Under the pieces are notes generated by a model. It made no database searches. It worked only from the letters and a program-made list of their open reading frames with translations, and was not told where the DNA came from. A DNA stretch of 64,000 nucleotides. It comes from Candidatus Spongiihabitans thiooxidans. GTDB lineage: Bacteria > Pseudomonadota > Gammaproteobacteria > Arenicellales > Poriferihabitantaceae. Made by a program: the position numbers and the translations under genes. Positions 45,303 to 54,018 of this stretch are shown here, piece after piece. The DNA lies in NCBI GenBank assembly GCA_001543005.1, contig LFLB01000008.1:62001-126000 (forward strand), written 5' to 3'. Position 1 is the first letter of the stretch. Every line of letters starts with the position of its first letter.

Positions 45303-45686
45303 TCAGACGTATTTGTTTACAAAACGAGGGGTAAACCTGGAGTGCGCTACGCCGAAAATAATCCTGTCGAATAATTCAATACTGACAATCCCTTTATCAA
45401 TGAACAACCTGCTCTCGACACCCTTCTCCAATTCCCTTGCTGTATAGCATCGACACTTTCTGTAATCAACGTAACTCACATGTTTAACAAAATCATGGTC
45501 GCCAGCGTTTACAGTGCAGGAATCGTCGTATTTCCGATCCTGATACACGGTGCAAATTGGCACGATAATAATTTCTCGTTGCGGCCCGACAGGATTATTT
45601 AGAATTACGAAAAGGTGTTTGTTACTTAAATTTCCTTGTGGATTTGATGGCACCAGGAGTGAGCCACGCTCTACAACACTGAACAA
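45303..45686 (-). CDS. Putative PemK/MazF-like toxin
   Basis: 127 residues. The order ERGSLLVPSNPQGN, KHLFVILNNPVGPQREIII and VPICTVYQDRKYDDSC fits a small SH3-like PemK/MazF fold (G-SLLV near the start, a 'VVILNNP' strand). The match is by eye and distant. It follows the Panacea antitoxin gene by 25 bases on the same strand, the arrangement of Panacea toxin-antitoxin pairs, which are known to carry many unrelated toxins. If a PemK-like toxin, it would cut mRNA; unproved. Confidence 0.6.
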   Translation of the reverse strand: MFSVVERGSLLVPSNPQGNLSNKHLFVILNNPVGPQREIIIVPICTVYQDRKYDDSCTVNAGDHDFVKHVSYVDYRKCRCYTARELEKGVESRLFIDKGIVSIELFDRIIFGVAHSRFTPRFVNKYV

Positions 45687-45711
45687 AATGCCTGCCTGGT
45701 ATCTAGTGATG

Positions 45712-46272
45712 CTATAAAGATGCGAACAGCCTGTCTAATTCTTTTTCGTTTTGTATGTCTTCAGCGAGATCGCGGGCTATGGTTTCGTGCTTACCAAGTG
45801 CTAGAAAGACCTCGACATCAGAAATAGGAATCGATGAATTGTTTGGATGTTTCCATTCCTTGCAAAGATTATGAGTAAGTTCAACTAACTGCCACTGATC
45901 ATAATGCCCAAACTGGTTCCATACTGAATTCATAACCTCAATGTCGGCATCGCTCAATTGGTCTAATTGTTGTTCCTCAACAGTTTTTTTCAACTTGATA
46001 TTGTACTGGTCACGGTCTCCTATCCAAGCCGTCCATTGTGCCGCGCCTTCAGCGTCTGAACTGGTGCCATTGATTAAATCATAGGTGCGCGATAAAACGG
46101 GCCCATTATCCATGGACACAAAATTGTCATAGGTAATTGGCGCATCGTACAGGCGCATGGATTCTCTATCAGACAAATAAAGAAGCTTCACCAGTTTCAA
46201 GATGTTAATAGTGCCACCCTGTTTAGATGCGAAAAAGGCGGCCGCTTGCGCTACTTTGGTATAAGTAAACAT
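45712..46272 (-). CDS. Panacea (DUF4065/SocA-like) antitoxin
   Basis: 186 residues starting MFTYTKVAQAAAFFASKQGG, then INILKLVKLLYLSDRESM and NFVSMDNGPVLSRTYDLING, the well conserved core of the Panacea antitoxin domain. The C-terminal region is less conserved. A purine-rich AGAAGG lies upstream of the ATG. It is the first gene of a two-gene minus-strand unit, with the putative toxin second. Confidence 0.85.
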   Translation of the reverse strand: MFTYTKVAQAAAFFASKQGGTINILKLVKLLYLSDRESMRLYDAPITYDNFVSMDNGPVLSRTYDLINGTSSDAEGAAQWTAWIGDRDQYNIKLKKTVEEQQLDQLSDADIEVMNSVWNQFGHYDQWQLVELTHNLCKEWKHPNNSSIPISDVEVFLALGKHETIARDLAEDIQNEKELDRLFASL

Positions 46273-46511
46273 GAATGCCTTCTGTGAACTATGGGTCGGT
46301 TAAAATTTATCAAATTAAATAGCCGGTTTCGTTCATTCAATTTTTGGATTCCCTATCCCAAAAATGTGGTGGAAAGGATATTAACCTAAATTTTAGTTAA
46401 AATCACTACCTCTATTTCACGCAACTTTCACGCATTCAGCTCTTTTTTGGTTAGATTTTGGAGAGGCAACTGATAACACCATTTAAGCCGTATTATGGTC
46501 AACCCCTGTAA

Positions 46512-48065
46512 ATGGAAACGAAACAGATAAACCAGGCAATCCTGCCGGCCGGTCGTCGGGCTGGTGTCGGCATACACTTCTCGTCATTGCCGGGGGCTTA
46601 CGGTATCGGTGATATTGCCGACAGCGCCCTGACCTTCATTGAAGCCCTGGCGAACATGCGTATAGGGGTTTGGCAATTTCTGCCCACCGGGCCAACGGCT
46701 TACGGAGACTCTCCCTATCAACCGCTGTCGGCATTTGCCGGCAATGAAAATTTGATCGGCATTGAACCCCTGATACGGGCCGGGTTGATAGGCTCAGAGG
46801 AAGCGCAGACGCTCAAACAACTGCCGCTCGAAGTTGTCGATTACGGCAAGCTTATCCCGGCAAAAAACGGCTTGCTGGCCACGGCTGCCGATCGGTTCAG
46901 TAATAAAATAAAGGCAGGCAAAATCAATGCACAACTGAAATCCTGCTATGCGGAATTCCTGCATTCCCAGGGCCCTCTCTGGCTCGACGATTACGCCCTC
47001 TACCGGGCCCTGAAAACCAGGCACGGTGAGCGGCCATGGCCGCAATGGGACCAGCCTTACCGCTATCGTGATGCTGCCGCAATCAGCAGGATACGGACTT
47101 CATCCGCTAAGGCGATTGAGCGCATTAAAATCATCCAGTTCCTGTTTGACCAGCAATGGCGTGCATTGCGTACCTGTGCAACGCAGAACAATATCTGCCT
47201 GTTTGCGGATATGCCAATCTATATCGCTCTCGATAGCGCCGATGCGTGGGCGCACCCGGAATTCTTACGAATCGATCGTGACGGCAAACTTGCACACGTC
47301 GCCGGCACGCCTCCCGATTACTTCAGCGCGGACGGACAACGGTGGGGTAATCCGCTGTATGAATGGGATTATCATGCTGCGAATGGCTATCAGTGGTGGA
47401 TCAACCGATTGCGCCATGCGGCGACAATGGCAGACCTGATCAGGATTGATCATTTCCGCGGATTCGAAGCTTACTGGGCAATACCGGTCGAATCTGCAAC
47501 TGCACGGTACGGCGTTTGGGAAACCGGGCCCGGCGACAGGCTTTTCGATGCCCTGCGAGATGCGCTCGGCTGCCTGCCTATTGTGGCGGAAGACCTGGGC
47601 GTGATTACGGCGCAAGTGGACGCACTGCGGCTTCGCCACCAAATACCCGGCATGAAAGTCTTGCAGTTTGAAGTCCGCGACCCCGACTTTCAACTTTCCA
47701 GCATTCAGAAGAATTGTGTCTGCTACACCGGCACCCACGATAATGACACCACCGTCGGCTGGTTCCGTGGCGGCAACCACACGCGCACCCAGGCCGAATC
47801 TGAAGCCACTCGTGCGAATGCGTTGTGGCTGACGGGGGGTACTGTGGCCACTATCAACACCGATATGATCAGATTCGCTTTTTCCAGCGATGCCGGGTTA
47901 GCCATCGCACCGATGCAGGATTATCTGGGTCTCGGCTGCGAAGCCCGGCTCAATATTCCAGCCACGACTGAGGGCAACTGGAGATGGCGGCTGCAGTCCG
48001 GCCAGCTCACCCCCGCGTTCCGCGAGTCGGTCATGGAAATGGTATGCAAATCATCCCGTGGCTGA
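46512..48065 (+). CDS. malQ: 4-alpha-glucanotransferase (amylomaltase)
   Basis: 517 residues, GH77. Start region RRAGVGIHFSSLPGAYGIGDIADSA (quoted in part) and the catalytic set are typical: nucleophile Asp in RIDHFRGFEAYWAIP, acid Glu in VAEDLGVIT and third Asp in GTHDNDTTVGW. Transfers glucan segments between maltodextrins, helping recycle glycogen breakdown products. First gene of the glycogen operon, 65 bases before glgC. Confidence 0.94.
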   Translation: METKQINQAILPAGRRAGVGIHFSSLPGAYGIGDIADSALTFIEALANMRIGVWQFLPTGPTAYGDSPYQPLSAFAGNENLIGIEPLIRAGLIGSEEAQTLKQLPLEVVDYGKLIPAKNGLLATAADRFSNKIKAGKINAQLKSCYAEFLHSQGPLWLDDYALYRALKTRHGERPWPQWDQPYRYRDAAAISRIRTSSAKAIERIKIIQFLFDQQWRALRTCATQNNICLFADMPIYIALDSADAWAHPEFLRIDRDGKLAHVAGTPPDYFSADGQRWGNPLYEWDYHAANGYQWWINRLRHAATMADLIRIDHFRGFEAYWAIPVESATARYGVWETGPGDRLFDALRDALGCLPIVAEDLGVITAQVDALRLRHQIPGMKVLQFEVRDPDFQLSSIQKNCVCYTGTHDNDTTVGWFRGGNHTRTQAESEATRANALWLTGGTVATINTDMIRFAFSSDAGLAIAPMQDYLGLGCEARLNIPATTEGNWRWRLQSGQLTPAFRESVMEMVCKSSRG

Positions 48066-48130
48066 CATTTCAGGCTACACTTAAAGTATCTCTGATACTA
48101 TTAAGGTATCTCAGAACTATTCGGGAGTAA

Positions 48131-49462
48131 ATGTATGCTCAACAATCATGCCCAACAATCATGATCAACAATAACGGCGAACAAGGTCGTTACGTCAGCT
48201 TGCTGACACGGGATACGATGGTGCTGATTCTTGCCGGCGGCCAGGGTTCCAGATTGCACGAACTCACCGAATGGCGCGCCAAGCCCGCGGTTCACTTCGG
48301 CGGCAAATTACGCATAATTGATTTTCCGTTGTCCAACTGCATCAATTCCGGGGTGCGGCGGATTGGCGTTTTGACCCAGTACAAGGCGCATTCCCTGATT
48401 CGCCATCTGGTGCGCGGCTGGACCAACTTCCAGGCCGAGCAACGCGAATTCATCGAAATTCTGCCGGCCTCGCAACGCACCGGCCAGGAGTGGTATCTCG
48501 GCACCGCGGATGCGGTATACCAGAACCTCGACATCATTCGCACGCATAATCCCGGTTATGTGCTGATACTGGCCGGTGACCATGTCTATAAGATGGACTA
48601 CGGCCCACTGCTCGCCTGGCATTCGGAAAAACAAGCGGATATGACGGTATGCTGCATCGAAGTACCGCTGGCGGAAGCGGCTGGCACCCTTGGGGTGATG
48701 ACCGTCGATGACAGCGGCCGCATCATCGCCTTTGACGAAAAACCAGAAAATCCGCAACCCATACCGGGACAAAGTGAGCTCTGCCTGGCTTCAATGGGAA
48801 ATTATGTATTCAACACCGATTTTCTGTTTGAGCAGGTGATCAAGGATGCCGATACCCATACTTCCGCACACGATTTTGGCAAAAACATCATTCCGTCCAT
48901 CATCGATAAATACCGGATTTATGCGTTTCCGTTTCGAGACTCGATAACATCAAGGGCATCATCGGCGACATCGCGACAGCCCTACTGGCGCGATGTGGGA
49001 ACACTGGATGCGTTCTGGGAGGCAAATATGGAACTCATCGGCATTGATCCAGCACTTGACCTGTATGACAGTAAGTGGCCGATCTTTTCGCACCAAGCAC
49101 AATTGCCGCCGGCAAAATTCGTCTTCGATGAACCCGGTCGTCGTGGCCAGGCGATAACCTCAATGGTATCTGCCGGCTGCATCATTTCCGGCGCCAGCGT
49201 CAAGGGCTCGCTGTTGTTCTCGAACTGCCGGGTCGGGTCCTACGCTTCGATAGAAGATTCCGTGATTCTCCCCGGTTGCGAAATCAACCGGCGCAGTCGC
49301 ATAAAGAACGCCATCATTGACCGTGGCACGGTCATTCCAGAAGACTTGGAAGTAGGTATCGATCTCGAGGCCGATCGCAGTCGTGGGTTTCGTGTGACCC
49401 GCGGCGGGCGCACACTGGTGACCCCGGATATGCTGGGACAGACCCTGCACTATACGCGATAG
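48131..49462 (+). CDS. glgC: Glucose-1-phosphate adenylyltransferase
   Basis: Makes ADP-glucose, the committed step of glycogen synthesis. [20 protein letters not shown] (nucleotide binding), [22 protein letters not shown] and [13 protein letters not shown] are diagnostic; C-terminal left-handed helix region follows. 443 residues, or 433 from a second ATG at 48161. Upstream lies an imperfect direct repeat (about 48081-48120) of unknown meaning. Likely allosterically controlled, as known for the family. Confidence 0.94.
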   Translation: MYAQQSCPTIMINNNGEQGRYVSLLTRDTMVLILAGGQGSRLHELTEWRAKPAVHFGGKLRIIDFPLSNCINSGVRRIGVLTQYKAHSLIRHLVRGWTNFQAEQREFIEILPASQRTGQEWYLGTADAVYQNLDIIRTHNPGYVLILAGDHVYKMDYGPLLAWHSEKQADMTVCCIEVPLAEAAGTLGVMTVDDSGRIIAFDEKPENPQPIPGQSELCLASMGNYVFNTDFLFEQVIKDADTHTSAHDFGKNIIPSIIDKYRIYAFPFRDSITSRASSATSRQPYWRDVGTLDAFWEANMELIGIDPALDLYDSKWPIFSHQAQLPPAKFVFDEPGRRGQAITSMVSAGCIISGASVKGSLLFSNCRVGSYASIEDSVILPGCEINRRSRIKNAIIDRGTVIPEDLEVGIDLEADRSRGFRVTRGGRTLVTPDMLGQTLHYTR

Positions 49463-49486
49463 CCCGGATATTGCCCGGATATTTTA

Positions 49487-51052
49487 ATGAGGATTTGGCT
49501 GGTTGCGGCGGAAAATGGCGCGCTCAAAGGTGGCAAAGTCGGCGGTATCGCCGATGTTATCCGCGACCTGCCCCAAGCACTTGTTGCCTGCGGCCATCAG
49601 GTGACGGTCGTTACGCCCGCTTACGGCGTATTCAACAAGCTACCGCAAGCCCGACCTATTGAAGATTTACAGGTACGATTTGGCGGCACACAGCATAGTG
49701 TGCAAACCTGGCAAATCATGCAAACCGGGCAATCGCCAATCCAAAAATCGGTGCCAGCGGTCGAATTTATAGCCATCGAGCATGCGCTGTTATCGCCCAA
49801 GGGCGCCGGTGTTATTTACCACGATGGCGGACCCACAGCACCCTACGCGATTGATGCCAGCCGTTTCGCTTTTTTTTGCGCCGCCGTGGTGGCTCAGGTC
49901 GAGCAATGTCAGCACCCGCCGGATGTTTTGCACCTGCACGACTGGCATCTGGGACTGTTGCTCGCGTTGCGACATTACGACCCTTCCTTGAAAAAAATTC
50001 GCGCCATTCGTATCGTATTTACGATTCACAATCTGGCCTTCCAAGGCACCCGTCCGTTGAACAATCATGAGTCATCCTTCGAAACCTGGTTTCCACGGCT
50101 ACGCTATCAGGGCAAACAAATTGGTGATCCGCGCTACCCGAATTGTGTCAATCCCATGGCAACCGCCATACGCCTGGCCGATAAGTTGAACACGGTCTCT
50201 CCGACCTATGCCCGCGAGATTCTCCAACCGAATGATCGCGCGCGCGGGTTCAGCGGCGGGGAAGGGTTGGAGGCTGATCTGCGTGCGGCCGCAGCAGAAA
50301 ATCGGTTGACCGGTATCCTCAATGGTTGCGCCTACGTCAACTTTGATAAAAGCCGGCGCGGCGGACATCGGCCAGGTTGGTCTCGATTGTTGCAAGCGAT
50401 CGCTGGCGAAAAGCATCTGTTGAAAGATAATTTGACCGCGCGGCAAACACTCAATCAACTACCCCGCAGAAGACCGTCAAAGCTATTGATCAGTATCGGG
50501 CGAATCGGTGAGCAGAAAGTCTCATTGTTCCTTCAACCGACCAAAACCCATTGTTCCGCGCTTGAGATGATTCTCGAACAGCACGGTAGTACCCTGGCCT
50601 TCATTATGCTCGGTAGCGGCGACAGCGAACTCGAAAAGCGGCTACGTGGGATTGCTTCCGAACACCGGAATTTTCTGTTTCTAACCGGTTATTCTGAAAC
50701 CCTGCCCGAGCTGCTGTATTGCGCTGGTGATCTTTTCCTTATGCCGAGCAGTTTTGAGCCTTGCGGAATCAGCCAGATGCTGGCGATGCGCGCCGGCCAG
50801 CCTTGTGTGGCACATGCGGTGGGCGGTTTGAAGGACACGGTGACTCATGCGGTCAACGGATTTAGTTTTGGCGGCGAAACACCGAGCGACCAAGCCGAGA
50901 ATTTTGTTTCATCAGTCAATCAGGCGCTGTTAATAAAATCTACCGACAAGGGGCGCTGGCAAAAGATTCGCAACAATGCCAGCGCCATGCGTTTTAGCTG
51001 GGAAGCGGCCGCAGCAACCTACATATCCGATCTATATGAATTCACAGATTGA
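49487..51052 (+). CDS. glgA: Glycogen synthase (ADP-glucose)
   Basis: 521 residues, GT5. The ADP-glucose site appears as KGGKVGGIADVIRDLP, a variant of KxGGL with Ile for Leu. Later motifs are GILNGCAYVNF, the ISIGRIGEQKV region, and the C-terminal MPSSFEPCGISQMLAMRAGQ. Extends alpha-1,4-glucan. It overlaps the start of glgB by 17 bases. More divergent from E. coli GlgA than its neighbours are from theirs. Confidence 0.9.
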   Translation: MRIWLVAAENGALKGGKVGGIADVIRDLPQALVACGHQVTVVTPAYGVFNKLPQARPIEDLQVRFGGTQHSVQTWQIMQTGQSPIQKSVPAVEFIAIEHALLSPKGAGVIYHDGGPTAPYAIDASRFAFFCAAVVAQVEQCQHPPDVLHLHDWHLGLLLALRHYDPSLKKIRAIRIVFTIHNLAFQGTRPLNNHESSFETWFPRLRYQGKQIGDPRYPNCVNPMATAIRLADKLNTVSPTYAREILQPNDRARGFSGGEGLEADLRAAAAENRLTGILNGCAYVNFDKSRRGGHRPGWSRLLQAIAGEKHLLKDNLTARQTLNQLPRRRPSKLLISIGRIGEQKVSLFLQPTKTHCSALEMILEQHGSTLAFIMLGSGDSELEKRLRGIASEHRNFLFLTGYSETLPELLYCAGDLFLMPSSFEPCGISQMLAMRAGQPCVAHAVGGLKDTVTHAVNGFSFGGETPSDQAENFVSSVNQALLIKSTDKGRWQKIRNNASAMRFSWEAAAATYISDLYEFTD

Positions 51053-53318
51053 CAATCGGCCCGGCAGTCGATCTCATAGTCGACCCGACAAGCAGGCATC
51101 CACTTGGCAGGCACTGGCCGACGGTCGGCACAGCGATCCATTTGCGCTGCTGGGCGTACATCTGCAAAATGGTGTCCGTATTGTCAGAACGTTGCAACCT
51201 CAAGCAAAATCGGTGACTCTGCTGGACCGTTTCGGCAAAGTACTCTGGCCAATGCGTCGGGTTCATCCGGGCGGCATTTTTGAAGCGCCGATGGCGGCCA
51301 GGAAACGGTATTATCAATTGCGGATTGAATCAAAATCGGGTGGCGCTTTTGATGTTGAGGACGCCTATCGGTTGCCGTCAATGCTTGGCCACCTGATGAC
51401 AGCAGACGCCGACCAGGAAATATTCAACCAGCTCGGCGCACAACCAACCAGTCTGCTTGGTGTCAGCGGTATCTGTTTTGCAGTCTGGGCACCCAATGCA
51501 TTGCGCGTGAGCGTGGTTGGAGATTTTAATGACTGGGATGGGCGCAGGCATGTTATGCGTGTGCATCCGGGCAGTGGCATCTGGGAAATTTTTATACCCG
51601 GCGTTAAAGTCGGGGCTTTCTACAAGTATGAAATACTTGACCGACAGGGCGGCTTGCTGCCGCTGAAGACCGACCCGATGGCGCATTTTTTCGAGCCGCC
51701 TGCGGGAAATGCGTCCATCGTATATCGAAGTCATCACCGCTGGCGTGACCATGCGTGGATGAAACAGCACCGCAGTACACCACGGCTTGATCAGCCGCTC
51801 AGCATCTACGAGGTTCACCTCGGTTCATGGCGGCGCAAGCCTGAAGCGCGCAATTCTGAATCTGGTGGCCGCGCTTTGAGCTATCGCGAACTTGCGCGGG
51901 AACTGGTGGCTTATGTGGTGGACCTGGGATTTACCCATATCGAGCTGCTGCCGGTGACCGAGCATCCTTTCGATGGCTCCTGGGGCTACCAGCCTATCGG
52001 CATGTACGCGCCCACTCAACGCTTTGGCAATCCAGACGATTTCCGCCACCTGATCGACTGCTGCCACCACGCCGGCATCGCGGTGATTCTGGACTGGGTG
52101 CCGGCGCATTTTCCGCGCGACCCCCACGGTCTCGGCCGTTTTGACGGCAGCGCACTGTATGAACACCAAGACCCCCGCCAAGGCGAGCACGCCGACTGGG
52201 GCACACTGATTTTCAACTACGGGCGGCATGAAGTAATCAACTACCTGATTTGCAGCGCGCTTTACTGGATCGATGAATTCCACATCGACGCGTTGCGCGT
52301 GGACGCAGTGGCAGCAATGCTGTATCTCGACTATTCACGCGCGCCCGGCGAGTGGATTGCGAACCAATATGGCGGCAATGAAAATCTCGAAGCGGTTGAT
52401 TTCATCCGCCGTCTGAATATCGCTGTTCATGCCCGGGGCGCATGCTGTTTCGCCGAGGAATCAACCGCTTGGCCGGGGGTCTCTCAACCTGTCGATGGCG
52501 GTGGGTTGGGCTTCACCTACAAGTGGAACATGGGCTGGATGAACGACACGCTGGCGTATATGCGCGAACAGCCGATCCATCGCAAGCATCACCATGACAA
52601 GATGACTTTCGGGCTGGTCTATGCCTTCAGCGAAAACTTCGTGCTGCCGCTGTCACACGACGAGGTCGTACACGGCAAGGGCTCCTTGCTCGGCCGCATG
52701 CCAGGCGACGACTGGCAACGCTTTGCCAACCTGCGCGCCTACTTCGGTTTCATGTATGCCTATCCGGGCAAAAAACTGCTGTTCATGGGCGCCGAGCTGG
52801 CTCAGGCGCGTGAATGGAGTCACGACCGTTCGCTGGACTGGCACCTGCTTGATCAACCTCGCCACCGCGGTGTGCAGACCTTGGTTCGGCACCTGAACCG
52901 AGTTTACCGTGGCACGCCGGCGCTACATCAACAGGATTGCAAAAATGAAGGCTTTGAATGGATCGACTGGCAGGATCGCGACAATAGCGTGTTCTCGTGG
53001 ATACGGCGCACTGGTCATGGCGGTCGCTCCCGCGCATCCTGCGCCCGCGACATACATGCCGTCCATGGCAATAATGGCGATTTCGTCGTCTGCATCTCCA
53101 ACTTTAGCGCACAAGTTCACGACCGATACCGTATCGGCATTCCCGTTGCTGGTGGCTACCGCGAGCTACTGAATACCGATGCCGATCAATACGGCGGCAG
53201 TGGCCTGATTAATTCGGGCATACTACAATCGGAGCGCACCGAGTTCCACGGCCACAGCGATTCGCTATCGCTGACCTTACCGCCGCTGGCAACCCTGATC
53301 CTGCAACCGGTGGTTTGA
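51036..53318 (+). CDS. glgB: 1,4-alpha-glucan branching enzyme
   Basis: About 760 residues from ATG at 51036. N-terminal CBM48 domains (FAVWAPNALRVSVVGDFNDW) and a GH13 catalytic domain: DGSWGYQPIGMYAPTQRFG, nucleophile Asp in DALRVDAVAAMLYLDY, acid Glu in CFAEESTAWPGVS, and Asp in LPLSHDEVVHGKGSL. Adds alpha-1,6 branches to glycogen. A few extra residues appear in the C-terminal domain (TGHGGRSRASCARDIHAV). Normal family length is about 730. Confidence 0.94.
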   Translation: MNSQIDNRPGSRSHSRPDKQASTWQALADGRHSDPFALLGVHLQNGVRIVRTLQPQAKSVTLLDRFGKVLWPMRRVHPGGIFEAPMAARKRYYQLRIESKSGGAFDVEDAYRLPSMLGHLMTADADQEIFNQLGAQPTSLLGVSGICFAVWAPNALRVSVVGDFNDWDGRRHVMRVHPGSGIWEIFIPGVKVGAFYKYEILDRQGGLLPLKTDPMAHFFEPPAGNASIVYRSHHRWRDHAWMKQHRSTPRLDQPLSIYEVHLGSWRRKPEARNSESGGRALSYRELARELVAYVVDLGFTHIELLPVTEHPFDGSWGYQPIGMYAPTQRFGNPDDFRHLIDCCHHAGIAVILDWVPAHFPRDPHGLGRFDGSALYEHQDPRQGEHADWGTLIFNYGRHEVINYLICSALYWIDEFHIDALRVDAVAAMLYLDYSRAPGEWIANQYGGNENLEAVDFIRRLNIAVHARGACCFAEESTAWPGVSQPVDGGGLGFTYKWNMGWMNDTLAYMREQPIHRKHHHDKMTFGLVYAFSENFVLPLSHDEVVHGKGSLLGRMPGDDWQRFANLRAYFGFMYAYPGKKLLFMGAELAQAREWSHDRSLDWHLLDQPRHRGVQTLVRHLNRVYRGTPALHQQDCKNEGFEWIDWQDRDNSVFSWIRRTGHGGRSRASCARDIHAVHGNNGDFVVCISNFSAQVHDRYRIGIPVAGGYRELLNTDADQYGGSGLINSGILQSERTEFHGHSDSLSLTLPPLATLILQPVV

Positions 53319-53343
53319 GTTATGAATTACGGGGAGGCATAAT

Positions 53344-53637
53344 TTGGGCATACTTGGCTGCTATACGACAGGCAACCGCAAAGGGATATGGTCTATCACA
53401 GTCAGCGGAAACTGGAGAATTACTTTCGAATTTGCTGAAATGAACATGCACAATCCACCTCATCTTGGTGAGTTCATACAAGCAACTTATTTGGAGCCAT
53501 TCGAATTAAGTTGCCGCTATCTGGCTGAGTAGCTCAATGTGGCTGCATCAACACTGAATAGAATTTTGAAGCAACAAAGCGGAATTAGCCCAGAAAGTTG
53601 GCTGGCAATGCAAGATGCCTATGATTATGGCAAGTAA
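53344..53637 (+). pseudogene. Fused and broken higBA toxin-antitoxin remnant
   Basis: The frame begins with the end of a HigB-like toxin (GNRKGIWSITVSGNWRITFEF) joined directly to the start of a HigA-like antitoxin (MNMHNPPHLGEFIQATYLE), so the toxin has lost both its beginning and its end. The antitoxin part is cut by a TAG at 53530, after which the same frame continues LNVAASTLNRILKQQSGISP and SWLAMQDAYD, the HigA C-terminus. Both genes are dead. It lies between glgB and glgP. Confidence 0.75.
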
Positions 53638-53651
53638 AGAAAAGCGTTAAG

Positions 53652-54005
53652 TTGGGTAAAGTGCGAAGAGTGAATCTTGGTGCCGCAGACTCGACTATAT
53701 CGAAAACAATTTGCACTGGGAACAGGACCGATTCCGATTTTAGGAACGCTGCGCTTTCAATAAAAAATGCCGCTGCGCAAATTGATGTAATTATTCACGC
53801 AACAGGTATTCTGCAATCCCTTCCATCTATACTTCTAATAAGGTGAACTTGTTGAGAGCACGTCTTTGGGAGCGGGCAACCTGATGTTCTTGACGCCATA
53901 ACACAAAAATATGGTGAAAACGTAAATATTGTGCAGCACTATTACCAACTATTTAAGAAGGAAGTGAGTATTATTGATATAAGCCACATATTCGGGAGGC
54001 ACAGC
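53652..54005 (+). pseudogene. Degraded coding fragments of unknown origin
   Basis: A short frame (53652-53846) containing IDVIIHATGILQSLPSIL is followed, in other frames, by VESTSLGAGN and by LDAITQKYGENVNIVQHYYQ up to a TAA just before glgP. They read like one gene broken by frameshifts. I do not recognise the family with confidence. With the higBA relic it forms about 0.7 kb of decayed DNA within the glycogen operon. Confidence 0.35.
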
Positions 54006-54018
54006 CGCGAGGAATAAC

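Noticed and set aside
45244-45447. 67-codon plus-strand frame
   Set aside because: Mostly antisense to the better supported toxin gene on the minus strand.
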